A stretch of DNA of 64,000 nt from Variovorax sp. TBS-050B (GTDB lineage: Bacteria; Pseudomonadota; Gammaproteobacteria; Burkholderiales; Burkholderiaceae_C): contig NZ_JARXYR010000002.1 in the NCBI RefSeq assembly GCF_029893635.1, positions 2,021,001 through 2,085,000 on the forward strand, given 5' to 3'. Position numbers and translations under genes: made by a program. The number at the start of each line of letters is the position of its first letter. Positions within the stretch are counted from its first letter, which is position 1. Positions 1-19,639 of the stretch are shown here, in pieces. The notes under the pieces were generated by a model. It saw nothing but the letters and a program-made list of their open reading frames with translations, ran no database searches and was not told the origin of the DNA.

Positions 1-154
1 GGCGCGCTCGGCCGAGCTGCTCCAGAGCCTGAACCGGCAGGGCATCCTCGCGACCGGCCTCTACCGGCTGCGCTTCGTGACGCATCTCGACGTCGATGCG
101 CCCGGCGTCGACCGCGCCATCGCCGCGATCCGCGCCTTCTTTCTCCAGCACTGA
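1..154 (+). CDS. C-terminal end of a threonine-aldolase-like PLP enzyme (partial)
   Basis: The window opens inside a gene. Reading from base 2, the last 50 codons end at a TGA at 152-154. The tail contains GILATGLYRLRFVTHLDV followed by a helix ending in FFLQH. This pattern resembles the C-terminus of low-specificity L-threonine aldolases (fold type I PLP enzymes that split threonine or allo-threonine to glycine and acetaldehyde). The PLP lysine and the rest of the enzyme lie upstream of the window, so the call rests on a short tail only. The exporter that follows starts 15 bases downstream and could be co-transcribed. Confidence 0.5.
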   Translation, partial: ARSAELLQSLNRQGILATGLYRLRFVTHLDVDAPGVDRAIAAIRAFFLQH

Positions 155-169
155 ACGGGAGCGCCGCCC

Positions 170-826
170 ATGCCCGACCTGCCGCATCTGCTGGCCTTCA
201 TCGCCGCCGGCTGGCTGCTGAACCTCACGCCGGGCCCCGACGTGCTCTACATCGTGACGAACTCGCTGCGTGCGGGCGTGCGCGCCGGCATCGTCGGCGG
301 GCTGGGCATTCTCTCGGGCTGCTTCGTGCACGTGTTCGCGGCGGCGGTGGGCGTGGGCACGCTGCTCGCCACCTCGGCGGCGGCCTTCACGGTGCTCAAG
401 TACGCGGGTGCGGCCTACCTGGTCTACATCGGCCTGCGCATGCTGCTGTCGCGCGCGCAGCCGTCCGCCGACATGGGCCTCGCGGCCGCGGCCGAAGGCG
501 CCGCGGAGCGCAGCCTGCGCCAGATCTTCCTCGGCGGCTTCTGGACCAATGTGCTGAACCCGAAGGTCGCGCTGTTCTTCCTGGCCTTCGTGCCGCAGTT
601 CATCGCGCCCGATGCCGAGCACAAGAGCCTGTACTTCGCGCTGCTCGGCGTGCTGTTCATCTTCAACTCGGCCCCCGTGGTGATGGGCTGGGCCGCCGCC
701 GCGGGCTGGATGGCGCGCCGCGGCGCGGTGCGAAAGGGCATGCACTGGCTCGACCGCACCGCGGGCGTGCTGTTCATCGGCTTCGGCCTCAGGCTCGCAT
801 TCACCGACGCGCCGGGCCGCCACTGA
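170..826 (+). CDS. LysE/RhtB family amino-acid exporter
   Basis: The 218-residue inner-membrane protein has about six hydrophobic segments. It begins with the family signature of a short helix followed by [11 protein letters not shown] (residues about 18-28) and a second helix rich in Gly ([11 protein letters not shown]). LysE/RhtB proteins export amino acids such as lysine, threonine or homoserine lactone by a proton-linked mechanism; the substrate cannot be told here. It follows a threonine-aldolase-like gene by 15 bases, which would fit a threonine-related substrate, but this is inference. trpD starts 22 bases after its stop, so the genes may share transcripts. Confidence 0.85.
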   Translation: MPDLPHLLAFIAAGWLLNLTPGPDVLYIVTNSLRAGVRAGIVGGLGILSGCFVHVFAAAVGVGTLLATSAAAFTVLKYAGAAYLVYIGLRMLLSRAQPSADMGLAAAAEGAAERSLRQIFLGGFWTNVLNPKVALFFLAFVPQFIAPDAEHKSLYFALLGVLFIFNSAPVVMGWAAAAGWMARRGAVRKGMHWLDRTAGVLFIGFGLRLAFTDAPGRH

Positions 827-848
827 AAAACCACCGAGGAGAGTCACC

Positions 849-1871
849 ATGATCACCCCCCAGGAAGCGCTCCAGCGCACCATCGAGCACCGCGAGGTGT
901 TCCACGACGAGATGCTGCACATCGTGCGGCTCATCATGAGCGGCGAATGCTCGCCGGTGATGATGGCGGCGCTGATCACGGGCCTGCGCGTGAAGAAGGA
1001 AACCATCGGCGAGATCACCGCGGCCGCGCAGGTCATGCGCGAGGTCTCGACCAAGGTGCCGGTCAAGGACCTCACGCATCTGGTCGACATCGTCGGCACC
1101 GGCGGCGACGGCTCGCACACCTTCAACATCTCGACCTGCTCGATGTTCGTCGCGGCCGCGGCCGGCGCCAAGGTCAGCAAGCACGGCGGGCGCAGCGTGT
1201 CGAGCAAGTCGGGCAGCGCCGACGTGCTGGAGTCGCTCGGCGTCAACATCAACCTCAAGCCCGAGCAGATCGCGCGCTCGATCGAGGCCTGCGGCATCGG
1301 CTTCATGTTCGCGCCCAACCATCACCCGGCCATGAAGAACGTCGCGCCGGTGCGCAAGGAGCTCGGCATCAAGACGATCTTCAACATCCTCGGACCGCTG
1401 ACCAATCCGGCGGGCGCGCCGAACATCCTGATGGGCGTGTTCCATCCCGACCTCGTGGGCATCCAGGTGCGCGCGCTGCAGCGCCTGGGCACCGAGCATG
1501 CGGTGGTGGTGTACGGCCGCGACGGCATGGACGAAATCTCGCTCGGTGCCGCCACGATGGTGGGCGAGCTCAAGGACGGCGAGATCCGCGAGTACGAGCT
1601 GCATCCGGAAGACTTCGGCTTCCAGATGTCGAGCAACCGCGCGCTGCGCGTGGAGACGCCCGAGCAGTCGAAGGCCATGCTGATCGGCGTGCTCGAGAAC
1701 CAGGCCGGGCCCGCGCTCGACATCGTGCTGCTCAACGCCGGCGCGGCACTGTACGCGGCCGGCGTGGCCGATTCGATGGCGGCGGGCATCGAACGGGCGC
1801 GCGCGGCCGTGGCGTCCGGCGCGGCGCGCGCCAAGCTCGACGAGCTGGTCCGCATCTCTGCCACCGTCTGA
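849..1871 (+). CDS. trpD: Anthranilate phosphoribosyltransferase
   Basis: The 340-residue cytoplasmic enzyme transfers phosphoribose from PRPP to anthranilate, the second step of tryptophan synthesis. The PRPP/Mg site is visible as [14 protein letters not shown] (residues about 79-92), followed by [18 protein letters not shown], and the C-terminal half carries the [11 protein letters not shown] motif. Length is normal for the family. The start ATG is preceded by GAGGAG at a good distance. trpC follows 32 bases downstream, the usual order in Burkholderiales, where trpE and trpG normally lie just upstream; here the upstream genes are instead an exporter and an aldolase-like gene. Confidence 0.97.
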   Translation: MITPQEALQRTIEHREVFHDEMLHIVRLIMSGECSPVMMAALITGLRVKKETIGEITAAAQVMREVSTKVPVKDLTHLVDIVGTGGDGSHTFNISTCSMFVAAAAGAKVSKHGGRSVSSKSGSADVLESLGVNINLKPEQIARSIEACGIGFMFAPNHHPAMKNVAPVRKELGIKTIFNILGPLTNPAGAPNILMGVFHPDLVGIQVRALQRLGTEHAVVVYGRDGMDEISLGAATMVGELKDGEIREYELHPEDFGFQMSSNRALRVETPEQSKAMLIGVLENQAGPALDIVLLNAGAALYAAGVADSMAAGIERARAAVASGAARAKLDELVRISATV

Positions 1872-1903
1872 CCCCTGCAGCAGCAACGGAGAAAGCACAG
1901 AAC

Positions 1904-2704
1904 ATGTCCGACATCCTCGACAAGATCGTCGCGGTCAAGCACCAGGAAGTGGCCGCGGCGAAGAAGCGAAGCCCGATCGAAGCGGTGCGCTTCGACGCCG
2001 AAAGTCGCGTGCTGACGCGCGACTTCGAAGGTGCGCTGCGCGCCAAGATCGCCGCCGGCCACGCCGCCGTAATCGCCGAAGTCAAGAAGGCCAGCCCGAG
2101 CAAGGGCGTGCTGCGGGAGGATTTCATCCCCGCCGATATCGCCCAGAGCTACGCCGAAGGCGACGGCACGGTCAGCGCGGCCTGCCTGTCGGTGCTGACC
2201 GACCGGCAGTTCTTCCAGGGCGGCATCGACTACCTGAAGCAGGCCCGCGCCTCGTGCGACCTGCCGGTGCTGCGCAAGGATTTCATCGTCGACGCGTACC
2301 AAGTGTACGAATCGCGCGCGATCGGCGCCGACGCGATCCTGCTGATCGCGGCCTGCCTCGACGATGCGCAGATGGCCGATTTCGAGGCCATCGCGCGCGG
2401 GCTCGGCATGGCCGTGCTGGTCGAGGTGCACGACGCGGCCGAGCTCGAGCGCGCGCTCCGGCTCAAGACGCCGCTGGTCGGCGTGAACAACCGCAACCTG
2501 CGCAATTTCGAGGTCTCGATCCAGTCGACCATCGACCTGCTGCCGAAGCTGCCGGCCGATCGGCTGGCCGTGACCGAATCGGGCATCGCCACGCGCGAGG
2601 ACGTGGCAACGCTGCGCGCCGCGGGCGTGCACGCCTTTCTCGTCGGCGAGGCCTTCATGCGCGCCAAGGAACCCGGCGAGGCGCTCGCCACGCTGTTCCG
2701 ATGA
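1904..2704 (+). CDS. trpC: Indole-3-glycerol-phosphate synthase
   Basis: The 266-residue TIM-barrel enzyme converts 1-(2-carboxyphenylamino)-1-deoxyribulose 5-phosphate to indole-3-glycerol phosphate. Family motifs are present in order: [11 protein letters not shown] (catalytic Lys, residues about 62-72), [37 protein letters not shown] and ESGI near the C-terminus with a phosphate-binding FLVGEAFM. I chose the ATG at 1904 because the open frame extends far upstream into trpD only as a shadow, and the residues after this ATG match the usual start. Its TGA overlaps the ATG of ung (ATGA), suggesting coupled translation. Confidence 0.97.
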   Translation: MSDILDKIVAVKHQEVAAAKKRSPIEAVRFDAESRVLTRDFEGALRAKIAAGHAAVIAEVKKASPSKGVLREDFIPADIAQSYAEGDGTVSAACLSVLTDRQFFQGGIDYLKQARASCDLPVLRKDFIVDAYQVYESRAIGADAILLIAACLDDAQMADFEAIARGLGMAVLVEVHDAAELERALRLKTPLVGVNNRNLRNFEVSIQSTIDLLPKLPADRLAVTESGIATREDVATLRAAGVHAFLVGEAFMRAKEPGEALATLFR

Positions 2705-3420
2705 ACCGGCCCGACCAGCTGTCGAGCAGCGATCCTGCCGACTGGCCCGTGGCGCCGGGCTGGCAGCCGCTGGTGGACGGCTTCTTCGCCGGCATCGTGG
2801 GGCAGAAGCTGCGCAGCTTCCTGCGTGAGCGGCTCGACGCCGGGGCCGTGATCTTTCCGCCGCAACCGCTGCGCGCGCTCGAACTCACGCCGCCCGAAGA
2901 AGTGCGCGTGGTGATCCTCGGGCAGGACCCGTACCACGGCCGCGGCCAAGCCGAAGGGCTCGCCTTCTCGGTGGCGCCCGGCGTGGCGCTGCCGCCGTCG
3001 CTGCGCAACATCTTCAAGGAACTCCAGCGCGACCTCGGCACGCCGCCGCCGCCGTTTCCCGATCCCGGCGGCAGCCTCGTGAAATGGGCCACGCACGGCG
3101 TGCTGCTGCTCAACACCTGCCTCACGGTCGAGGAAGCGCAGCCGGCCAGCCATTCCGGCCGCGGCTGGGAGGTGCTGACGGACGCAGTGATCCGCCATGT
3201 GTCGGACGGTCCCAGACCCGTTGTTTTCATGCTCTGGGGCTCGCATGCGCAGAGTAAGCGCGCGTTGATCGACGTTGGGCGCCATAAGGTGCTGATGTCG
3301 AACCATCCCTCGCCGCTTTCGGCGCTGCGCCCGCCCGTTCCCTTCATCGGATGTGGTCATTTCGGCGAAGCGCGCGCCTGGCGGCTCGCCCATCAGGAAG
3401 AGGGCGAAATTCGGGGATAA
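2701..3420 (+). CDS. ung: Uracil-DNA glycosylase (family 1)
   Basis: The 239-residue enzyme removes uracil from DNA, starting base-excision repair. Family-1 signatures are complete: the water-activating loop GQDPYHG with the catalytic Asp at about residue 76, the uracil-binding [11 protein letters not shown], and the DNA-intercalation loop [13 protein letters not shown] with its catalytic His. The gene starts four bases before the trpC stop codon (ATGA overlap), so it is probably expressed from the trp transcript. About 100 bases separate it from the first tRNA gene. Confidence 0.96.
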   Translation: MNRPDQLSSSDPADWPVAPGWQPLVDGFFAGIVGQKLRSFLRERLDAGAVIFPPQPLRALELTPPEEVRVVILGQDPYHGRGQAEGLAFSVAPGVALPPSLRNIFKELQRDLGTPPPPFPDPGGSLVKWATHGVLLLNTCLTVEEAQPASHSGRGWEVLTDAVIRHVSDGPRPVVFMLWGSHAQSKRALIDVGRHKVLMSNHPSPLSALRPPVPFIGCGHFGEARAWRLAHQEEGEIRG

Positions 3421-3499
3421 TGCCGGGCGTTCACGCCTCGGGCGGTTCCCGGCTTCTTCTCTTCTTGAAGCAGGGTTCCGCGTAGTCACAAAACCGTGC

Positions 3500-3505
3500 T
3501 ATATT
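3500..3505 (+). promoter_or_regulatory. Possible -10 box of the tRNA-Tyr/Gly/Thr-tuf transcript
   Basis: TATATT lies 12 bases before the first base of tRNA-Tyr, in a short AT-richer patch of the ung-tRNA gap, the right distance for a sigma-70 -10 element of a stable-RNA operon. I see no convincing -35 hexamer at the usual spacing, so this is tentative. Confidence 0.35.
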
Positions 3506-3517
3506 TCGAGGTTCGCC

Positions 3518-3603
3518 GGAGAGGTGGCCGAGTGGTTAATGGCAGCAGACTGTAAATCTGCCCTCTAACGAGTACGCTGGTTCGAATCCAGCCCTCTCCA
3601 CCA
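3518..3603 (+). tRNA. tRNA-Tyr (anticodon GTA)
   Basis: The 86-base type II tRNA has a long variable arm. The acceptor stem pairs GGAGAGG with CCTCTCC and the gene encodes its own CCA. The anticodon loop reads CTGTAAA, and the T-loop GGTTCGAATCC is intact. It is the first of three tRNAs before tuf, the same order as tyrU-glyT-thrT-tufB of enterobacteria. Confidence 0.95.
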
Positions 3604-3668
3604 GCGATGAATTTGGTTTCTAAGAGCGATTGGATCTAGCGCTTTGGGTGCCTTGGAGTGCCCCCGAT

Positions 3669-3742
3669 GCGGGAGTAGTTCAATGGTAGAACCCCAGCCT
3701 TCCAAGCTGATGACGCGGGTTCGATTCCCGTCTCCCGCTCCA
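3669..3742 (+). tRNA. tRNA-Gly (anticodon TCC)
   Basis: The 74-base gene has acceptor stem GCGGGAG/CTCCCGC, discriminator T and an encoded CCA. The anticodon loop contains TTCCAA (anticodon TCC), and the T-arm contains GGGTTCGATTCCC. It lies between tRNA-Tyr and tRNA-Thr in the tuf operon. Confidence 0.95.
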
Positions 3743-3782
3743 GAGACCCGGTTCGGCGCCGGAAGCGATTGGTTAGACAAAA

Positions 3783-3857
<75 letters not shown>

Positions 3858-3930
3858 GTTTTTGGGGGTTGCAACGGCCCGTTTGCAGCCCATCTGCATA
3901 CGTTGAAATCGTTCTTTTCGGAGTCGAAAA

Positions 3931-5124
<1,194 letters not shown>

Positions 5125-5137
5125 GTTTGACGAGCGG

Positions 5138-5213
5138 AGGGGTATAGCTCAATTGGCAGAGCGTCGGTCTCCAAAACCGAAGGTTGTAGGTTCGATTCCT
5201 ACTGCCCCTGCCA
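5138..5213 (+). tRNA. tRNA-Trp (anticodon CCA)
   Basis: The 76-base gene starts 13 bases after the tuf stop codon. The acceptor stem AGGGGTA pairs with TGCCCCT, discriminator G precedes an encoded CCA, the anticodon loop reads CTCCAAA, and the T-arm holds AGGTTCGATTCCT. Its place between tuf and secE is conserved in many proteobacteria. Confidence 0.95.
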
Positions 5214-5233
5214 CCTAGGTGGCACCCCGCAAA

Positions 5234-5287
5234 GCCCGCCGCCTCCCGGCGGGCAGCTCGAAAAGCCCATCGCGACCCGATGGGCTT
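5234..5287 (+). terminator. Two hairpins between tRNA-Trp and secE
   Basis: A 7-bp stem (5234-5240 with 5248-5254) is followed by a perfect 10-bp stem (5263-5272 with 5278-5287). Neither has a run of T after it, so they look more like RNA-processing or attenuation structures than a strong intrinsic terminator. Their position would separate tRNA-Trp from the secE message. Confidence 0.45.
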
Positions 5288-5346
5288 CGGCGTCTCAAGA
5301 GGCGCATTGAATGGAAGGCCGCGAGGCCACAGGAAATCAGCCAAAC

Positions 5347-5730
5347 ATGGCCACTTCTCAAATCGAAACCGTGAGCACGGGTGCCGACAAGGCCAAGCTG
5401 GCCGCGGCGGTGCTGCTGGCGGTGGGCGCGATCGTCGCGTTCTACCTGCTCGCGCGCCAGGGCTCGCTGGTGCAATGGGCTGCGCTGCTGGTCGGCCTGG
5501 CTGCGGCCGTGGCCGCCTTCGGCAGTTCGGAGAATGGCCGCCAGCTGTGGGCTTTCGGCCGCGACTCCTGGCGCGAGGTCAAGAAGGTCGTCTGGCCGAC
5601 CCGCAAGGAAGCGATGCAGATGACGGCCTACGTGTTCGCCTTCGTGGCGATCATGTCCGTTTTCCTCTGGCTCACCGACAAGACGCTCGAATGGGTGTTT
5701 TTCGACCTCATTCTGGGCTGGAGAAAGTAA
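5347..5730 (+). CDS. secE: Protein translocase subunit SecE
   Basis: The 127-residue protein is an essential small subunit of the SecYEG channel in the inner membrane. Three hydrophobic segments are visible, as in E. coli SecE, and the conserved cytoplasmic hinge [15 protein letters not shown] precedes the last membrane helix. I chose the ATG at 5347 (MATSQ) over an in-frame ATG at 5311, because the upper one would add a charged stretch not expected in the family and AGGAAA lies just upstream of 5347. nusG starts five bases after its stop. Confidence 0.95.
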   Translation: MATSQIETVSTGADKAKLAAAVLLAVGAIVAFYLLARQGSLVQWAALLVGLAAAVAAFGSSENGRQLWAFGRDSWREVKKVVWPTRKEAMQMTAYVFAFVAIMSVFLWLTDKTLEWVFFDLILGWRK

Positions 5731-5735
5731 GAACG

Positions 5736-6338
5736 ATGACCGACGACGCTGTTGAAACCACCCCGCCGGAGGAAAACGCCTCCGTGCTGGCGCCTGCCGC
5801 CAACCCCGATCTGCGTTGGTACGTGGTGCATGCCTATTCGGGCATGGAAAAGGCCGTCGAGCGCAACATCACCGAGCGCATCAACCGCGCCGGCATGCAG
5901 GACAAGTTCGGCCGCATCCTGGTGCCGACCGAAGAAGTGGTCGAGATCAAGAACGGCCAGAAGCGCACCACCGAGCGGCGCTTCTTCCCAGGCTACGTGC
6001 TGGTCGAGATGATCATGGACGACGAGAGCTGGCACCTGGTGAAACACACCAACAAGGTGACGGGCTTCGTGGGCGGCGCCAAGAACCGTCCGGCCCCGAT
6101 CTCGCAGAAAGAGGTCGAGGACATCGTCAGCCAGATGCAGCAGGGCACCGAGAAGCCGCGCCACAAGGTCGAGTTCACCGTGGGTGAGTTCGTGCGCGTC
6201 AAGGAAGGCCCGTTCACCGACTTCAACGGCACCGTCGAGGAAGTCAACTACGAGAAGAGCAAGGTCAGCGTGTCGGTCATGATCTTCGGCCGCGCGACGC
6301 CCGTGGAGCTCGAATTCGGTCAGGTCGAAAAAACCTGA
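5736..6338 (+). CDS. nusG: Transcription termination/antitermination factor NusG
   Basis: The 200-residue RNA-polymerase-binding factor links transcription to Rho or to the ribosome. The N-terminal NGN domain begins at about residue 26 ([16 protein letters not shown]) with the [10 protein letters not shown] strand. The C-terminal KOW domain ([17 protein letters not shown], residues about 148-164) is intact. Its first 25 residues are an acidic/proline-rich extension common in Burkholderiales. It is directly downstream of secE in the conserved secE-nusG pair. Confidence 0.97.
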   Translation: MTDDAVETTPPEENASVLAPAANPDLRWYVVHAYSGMEKAVERNITERINRAGMQDKFGRILVPTEEVVEIKNGQKRTTERRFFPGYVLVEMIMDDESWHLVKHTNKVTGFVGGAKNRPAPISQKEVEDIVSQMQQGTEKPRHKVEFTVGEFVRVKEGPFTDFNGTVEEVNYEKSKVSVSVMIFGRATPVELEFGQVEKT

Positions 6339-6496
6339 TGCCCCGGCGGAGCGGGGGCGCGCGCTGCGTGCCCCGTCCGCCACTGATTCACCGGCCCCGC
6401 GCTATCCGACTCGGCGCGCGGCCTTGATCGAAGAGTCGTTCAACCCCGGGGAGCCGCGGCAAAAACCGCGGCGATATCACCCGCAAGGAGCAAAGC

Positions 6497-6928
6497 ATGG
6501 CGAAGAAAATCGTCGGCTTCATCAAGCTGCAAGTGCCAGCTGGTAAGGCCAACCCGTCACCACCCATCGGTCCCGCACTGGGCCAGCGTGGTCTGAACAT
6601 CATGGAGTTCTGCAAGGCGTTCAATGCGCAGACGCAGAGCTACGAGCCGGGTCTGGCGCTGCCGGTGGTCATCACCGCCTTCGCCGACAAGAGCTTCACC
6701 TTCATCATCAAGTCGCCGCCCGCCGGCGTGCTGATCAAGAAGGCGATCAAGCTCGAGAAGGGCTCGGCACGTCCGCACACCGACAAGGTGGGCAAGATCA
6801 CGCGCGCGCAGCTCGAAGAGATCGCGAAGACCAAGATGAAGGACCTGACCGCCGCCGACATGGACGCCGCGGTCCGCACCATCGCCGGCACCGCCCGTTC
6901 GATGGGCGTGAATGTGGAGGGCGTGTAA
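6497..6928 (+). CDS. rplK: 50S ribosomal protein L11
   Basis: The 143-residue protein binds the GTPase-associated centre of 23S rRNA and is needed for the RelA-dependent stringent response. The proline-rich hinge [19 protein letters not shown] (residues about 15-33) and the C-terminal RNA-binding domain ending in [11 protein letters not shown] are complete. A strong AAGGAG lies before the ATG. The 158-base gap from nusG contains GC-rich inverted sequence but no gene. rplA begins at the very next base after its stop. Confidence 0.97.
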   Translation: MAKKIVGFIKLQVPAGKANPSPPIGPALGQRGLNIMEFCKAFNAQTQSYEPGLALPVVITAFADKSFTFIIKSPPAGVLIKKAIKLEKGSARPHTDKVGKITRAQLEEIAKTKMKDLTAADMDAAVRTIAGTARSMGVNVEGV

Positions 6929-7627
6929 ATGGCCAAGATCACCAAGAAGCAGAAGTCGCTCGAAGGCAAGGTCGACAGCACCAAGCTGTACCCGCTGGGT
7001 GACGCGATCAACCTCGTCAAGGAAGCCGCCACCGCCAAGTTCGACGAATCGATCGACGTGGCCGTGCAGCTCGGCATCGACGCCAAGAAGTCGGACCAGG
7101 TCGTGCGCGGCGCCGTCGTGCTGCCCAACGGCACCGGCAAGACCAAGCGCGTCGCCGTGTTCGCCCAGGGCGCCAAGGCCGAGGAAGCCAAGGCCGCCGG
7201 TGCCGACATCGTCGGCATGGACGACCTGGCTGCGATGGTCAAGGCGGGCGACATGCCCTTCGACGTCGTGATCGCCGCGCCGGACGCCATGCGCGTGGTC
7301 GGTACGCTCGGTCAGATCCTCGGCCCGCGCGGCCTGATGCCGAATCCGAAGGTCGGCACCGTGACCCCGGACGTCGCCACGGCCGTGAAGAACGCCAAGG
7401 CCGGCCAGGTCCAGTTCCGCGTCGACAAGGCCGGCATCGTGCACGGCACGATCGGCCGCCGTTCGTTCGACAACGACAAGCTGCAGGGCAACCTCGCCGC
7501 GCTGATCGACGCCCTGGTCAAGGCCAAGCCCGCGACCAGCAAGGGTGTCTACCTGCGCAAGGTGGCCGTGTCGTCGACCATGGGTCTGGGTGTCCGCGTG
7601 GACACGCAAACCATCTCGGCGAGCTAA
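6929..7627 (+). CDS. rplA: 50S ribosomal protein L1
   Basis: The 232-residue protein forms the L1 stalk and in many bacteria represses its own L11-L1 message. Conserved sequence is seen at [48 protein letters not shown] and [10 protein letters not shown]. Its ATG directly follows the rplK stop with no gap, which fits translational coupling. Confidence 0.97.
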   Translation: MAKITKKQKSLEGKVDSTKLYPLGDAINLVKEAATAKFDESIDVAVQLGIDAKKSDQVVRGAVVLPNGTGKTKRVAVFAQGAKAEEAKAAGADIVGMDDLAAMVKAGDMPFDVVIAAPDAMRVVGTLGQILGPRGLMPNPKVGTVTPDVATAVKNAKAGQVQFRVDKAGIVHGTIGRRSFDNDKLQGNLAALIDALVKAKPATSKGVYLRKVAVSSTMGLGVRVDTQTISAS

Positions 7628-7639
7628 AGAGATTTGCTC

Positions 7640-7865
7640 CACCTCGCAAGGGTGGGGCGGATGTGGTGGGTCGCGGCGGCTTCGGTTGCCGCGGGCCATC
7701 CAAGACCGCTGGTGTGCAGGGTGCTGCACTTAATCGCCGGGCCTTCCCGCCCGGCGGCCAGCGCAGATGGCGATCCCGCTGCAAGGCAACGAGTTTTTTG
7801 TTCCGAACAGTTGGTCGCTGCATGAAGCGCGATCCGAGGCTCCGGCCGAGGGTCGCATTAAAAGG
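7640..7865 (+). promoter_or_regulatory. L10 leader region (autoregulatory mRNA structure)
   Basis: The 246-base gap between rplA and rplJ holds no gene but several GC-rich hairpins. These include the 7670-7710 area and GCCGGGCCTT...CCCGGCGGCC at about 7736-7762, followed by a structured stretch up to the AAAGGAG before rplJ. In most bacteria this gap carries the leader bound by L10-(L12)4, which represses the rplJL-rpoBC message. I infer the same role here from position and structure potential; I did not verify the kink-turn motif. Confidence 0.55.
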
Positions 7866-7873
7866 AGTAGACC

Positions 7874-8407
7874 TTGAGTCTGAATCGCAGTGAGAAAGAA
7901 GCGGTCATCAGTGATGTGACCAGCCTCGCCGCAAAAGCTCAAACGCTCGTGATGGCGGAATACCGTGGCATCACGGTGGCCGACATGACCAAACTGCGCA
8001 ACGAAGCGCGCAGCAAGGGTGTGAGCCTGAGTGTTCTGAAGAACACCCTGGCCCGCCGTGCTGTCGCCGGTAGCGCGTTTGAGATTGTTGGCGACCAGAT
8101 GACCGGTCCGCTGATCTACGGCTTCTCCGAAGACGCTGTGGCCGCCGCCAAGGTGGTGGCCGATTTCGCGAAGACCAACGACAAGCTGGTCATCCGCGGC
8201 GGCGCCTTCGGTGGCAAGGCCCTGGACGTCGAGGGCGTGAAGCAACTGGCCAACATCCCTTCGAAGGAAGTGCTGCTGGCGCAATTGCTGGGCTTGATGC
8301 AATCCCCGATCTCTCGTACCGCCCGCGTGCTCGCGGCGCTGGCCGAGAAGCGCGGTGGTGGCGAAGCTGCACCCGCCGATGCACCGGCAGAAGCGCAGGC
8401 CGCTTGA
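7874..8407 (+). CDS. rplJ: 50S ribosomal protein L10
   Basis: The 177-residue protein anchors L7/L12 dimers on the ribosomal stalk. The start is TTG at 7874, with AAAGGAG centred about eight bases upstream and no nearer in-frame ATG, so translation probably begins at a weak codon under leader control. Family sequence includes [28 protein letters not shown] and a C-terminal L12-binding helix ending in an Ala/Glu-rich tail. Confidence 0.96.
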   Translation: MSLNRSEKEAVISDVTSLAAKAQTLVMAEYRGITVADMTKLRNEARSKGVSLSVLKNTLARRAVAGSAFEIVGDQMTGPLIYGFSEDAVAAAKVVADFAKTNDKLVIRGGAFGGKALDVEGVKQLANIPSKEVLLAQLLGLMQSPISRTARVLAALAEKRGGGEAAPADAPAEAQAA

Positions 8408-8450
8408 GCCTTGCGTTTGAAACATTCAACCCAATTGTTAGGAAACAAAA

Positions 8451-8828
<378 letters not shown>

Positions 8829-8844
8829 TTCAGACCCCCTGGAG

Positions 8845-8878
8845 GGCTGGAGGTGCCTGAAAAGGCCCTCCAGCCTTT
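8845..8878 (+). terminator. rplL-rpoB attenuating hairpin
   Basis: A perfect 9-bp stem (8845-8853 with 8867-8875) around a 13-base loop is followed by only TTT. A weak terminator at this place is typical of the rplJL-rpoBC operon, where it lowers rpoBC expression relative to the ribosomal protein genes. The remaining 200 bases up to rpoB show no gene. Confidence 0.6.
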
Positions 8879-9078
8879 GCCGCTTTCAGAGCGCACCCGA
8901 AAGTTGCCCGGCCGGGGCTTCTTTCGAGTGTCTTCTGACCCCGACTGCAGAAGACCCCTTGGTTCGGGCGATGTGCAACGCATCGCTGTCCGCCAACGGC
9001 TGGTAGTGGCCAGCCGCCAAGCAGTGGTGCCTCGGCACTGCTGACAAGTCGCTGAAGATCTCAAGCACCGGAGCTCTC

Positions 9079-13203
<4,125 letters not shown>

Positions 13204-13223
13204 TCAGAAGAGGAAAGAGTCAC

Positions 13224-17454
<4,231 letters not shown>

Positions 17455-17486
17455 CGCGTTAGCATCGCCGGCATGACCGGTATCCG

Positions 17487-17520
17487 ACGCCCCCCGACCG
17501 ATCCGGCCGGGGGGCGTTTT
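17487..17520 (+). terminator. Intrinsic terminator after rpoC
   Basis: A 10-bp GC stem (17487-17496 with 17508-17517) runs into TTTT, 33 bases after the rpoC stop. It is well placed to end the rplKAJL-rpoBC transcripts. Confidence 0.85.
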
Positions 17521-17557
17521 CATTTCCAGAGCCCCTTGTTGTGAAACCTCTTCGTCG

Positions 17558-18211
17558 ATGAGCCTGCTGCCCGATTCGATGGCCGGCTGGGTCGTGCTGG
17601 CCGTGCTGCTGTTCTGGTTCGTGGGCGCGTACAACCGGCTCGTGCGTCTGCGCTCGGCCGTGCTGCAGGCCTACGCCACGCTCGATGCCGCGCTCGGCAG
17701 GCAGCTGGAGTTCGTGCAGGCCCGCATCACGCGCGGCGTGGAGGAGGGCGCGCACACCACGGCCGATGCTGCTTCGGCGTCGCCGTCGTCTGCTGCGCCG
17801 CCGCCGTCCTTTGCCGCGGCCGTCGCGCCGCTGCAGGCCGCCACCACGCAACTCGCGACGCTGCTGGGCGCGGCGCGGCAGCGTCCGCTGGAGCCCGGCA
17901 GCATGGCGGCGCTGGGCACGGCGCTGCAGGTGCTGATCAGCGCGTGGCAGCGCCAGTACCCGGATGCGGTGACGGTGTTCGAGCCCGACGGCACGCTCTC
18001 GCGGCCCGTGCCGCTGTCGCCGGCCGGCTCCGCCCCGGCGGTCGCCGTCGCCGCGGAGCCGATGGCGTGGCCTGAGCCCTCGGCCGCGGCGGAGATCGCG
18101 CGCGGCCAGTTCAACCTCGCGGTGGCGCAGTACAACGCCGCGATCACGCAGTTTCCGGCGCTGCTCGTGGCATGGATGGTGCGTTTGCGTCCCGCGGCAC
18201 CGCTGCTCTGA
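17558..18211 (+). CDS. LemA family protein
   Basis: The 217-residue protein has one N-terminal membrane helix (residues about 9-22) followed by YNRLVRLRSAVLQAYATLDAALGRQLEFVQ, matching the LemA fold in two adjoining segments (YNRLVRLRSAVLQAYATL then DAALGRQLEF). A second conserved block, ARGQFNLAVAQYNAAITQFP, lies near the C-terminus. Most of the protein should be a helical bundle outside the membrane. A Pro/Ala/Ser-rich insert separates the halves. The function of LemA proteins is not settled. Its end overlaps the annotated start of rsmB by 40 bases. Confidence 0.8.
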   Translation: MSLLPDSMAGWVVLAVLLFWFVGAYNRLVRLRSAVLQAYATLDAALGRQLEFVQARITRGVEEGAHTTADAASASPSSAAPPPSFAAAVAPLQAATTQLATLLGAARQRPLEPGSMAALGTALQVLISAWQRQYPDAVTVFEPDGTLSRPVPLSPAGSAPAVAVAAEPMAWPEPSAAAEIARGQFNLAVAQYNAAITQFPALLVAWMVRLRPAAPLL

Positions 18212-19623
18212 CCCCCATTGCCTGCCCCGTTACCATCGCTCCCAACTTGCCACACCTACCTTCCGATCACCACCCCGAGGCGGCGCCGGCGGCACAGCCG
18301 CCGCTGTGGCGCCAGCTGCAGCTGACCGCGGCCGCGCTCGCGTCGATCCGCGCCGGCAGCTCGGGCTCGGTCGCATTCGATGCGGTCGAACCCGCGCTGC
18401 GCCCGGGCGTGCAGGCGCTGGGCTTCCAGGTGCTGCGCTGGCTCGGCCGCGCCGAGGCGCTGCGCCGCCACCTGGCCAAGCGCACGCCGCCGCCGCTGCC
18501 CGATGCGCTGCTGTGCACCGCCCTGGCGCTCGCCTGGGATGCGCAGCATTCGCCCTACGAACCCTTCACTCTGGTCGACCAGGCCGTCGAGGCCGCCAAG
18601 CGCAACCCGGCCACGCGCGCGCAGGCAAGCTTCATCAACGCCTGCCTGCGGCGCTTCCTGCGCGAACGCGACGAGCTCGTCGCCGCCACCGACCATGAAC
18701 CCGTGGCGCAATGGAACCATCCGCGCTGGTGGATCGAGCGGCTCAAGCGCGACCATCCGCGCGACTGGCAGCGCGTGCTCTCGGCCGACAACGCCCAGGC
18801 GCCGATGACGCTGCGCGTCAACCGGCTGAAGACCAGCGTGGCCGCGTACCGGCTGGCCCTGCAGGCCGTGGGCCTCGACGGCGTGCCGGTGGGCGCGGAC
18901 GGGCTCCAGCTCGTGCGCGCACGACCGGTGCAGCAGTTGCCCGGCTTCGCCGAGGGCGAATGTTCGGTCCAGGACGCCGCGGCGCAGATGGCGGCGCCGC
19001 TGCTGCTCGAAGGCATGCGGGCCGTCGAGCCCGGCGCCGCGCCGCTGCGCGTGCTCGACGCCTGTGCCGCGCCCGGCGGCAAGACCGCGCACCTGATCGA
19101 GTTCGCCGGCCCGGCGGCCATCGAGGTGACGGCGCTGGAGGTCGACGCGGCCCGCGCCCGCCGCATCGACGACACGCTCGGCCGGCTCGGCCTGTCGGCG
19201 AAGGTCGTGGTGGCCGATGCCGCGCGCCCGGCCGCCTGGTGGGACGGCACGCCCTTCGACGCGATCCTGCTCGACGCGCCCTGCACCGCCTCGGGCATCG
19301 TGCGGCGCCATCCCGACGTGCGCTGGCTGCGCCGCGAAAGCGACACCGGCCAGCTCGCGGCGCAGCAGGCGGCCCTGCTGGCGGCGCTGTGGCCGCTCGT
19401 CCGGCCCGGCGGCCGGCTGCTTTATTGCACCTGTTCGGTGTTCAGGGAAGAGGGTTCGCAGCAAATCGATGCGTTTCTTGCGCACAACACCGACGCCCGA
19501 TTGGCCCCCTCGCCGGGCCATTTGCTCCCTCAAAGCGGGGCGATTGCCCGCGCCGTCCCGGACAATCCCTCGGGTGACCACGACGGCTTCTTCTACGCCC
19601 TGCTTGAAAAACGCCCGCACTGA
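18172..19623 (+). CDS. rsmB: 16S rRNA (cytosine-967-C5)-methyltransferase
   Basis: The enzyme methylates C967 of 16S rRNA using S-adenosylmethionine. An N-terminal NusB-like RNA-binding domain (PLWRQLQLTAAALASI onwards) precedes a Rossmann methyltransferase domain. That domain has motif I DACAAPGGKTAHL, the motif IV catalytic cysteine in LLDAPCTASGIVRRHPD and the motif VI cysteine in YCTCSVFREEG. The only in-frame ATG near the 5' end is at 18172, inside the LemA-like gene; a TTG at 18247 is a possible shorter start. It heads the rsmB-DUF4390-ntrYX group. Confidence 0.93.
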   Translation: MDGAFASRGTAALTPIACPVTIAPNLPHLPSDHHPEAAPAAQPPLWRQLQLTAAALASIRAGSSGSVAFDAVEPALRPGVQALGFQVLRWLGRAEALRRHLAKRTPPPLPDALLCTALALAWDAQHSPYEPFTLVDQAVEAAKRNPATRAQASFINACLRRFLRERDELVAATDHEPVAQWNHPRWWIERLKRDHPRDWQRVLSADNAQAPMTLRVNRLKTSVAAYRLALQAVGLDGVPVGADGLQLVRARPVQQLPGFAEGECSVQDAAAQMAAPLLLEGMRAVEPGAAPLRVLDACAAPGGKTAHLIEFAGPAAIEVTALEVDAARARRIDDTLGRLGLSAKVVVADAARPAAWWDGTPFDAILLDAPCTASGIVRRHPDVRWLRRESDTGQLAAQQAALLAALWPLVRPGGRLLYCTCSVFREEGSQQIDAFLAHNTDARLAPSPGHLLPQSGAIARAVPDNPSGDHDGFFYALLEKRPH

Positions 19624-19639
19624 CGTTCGCGGACGGCGC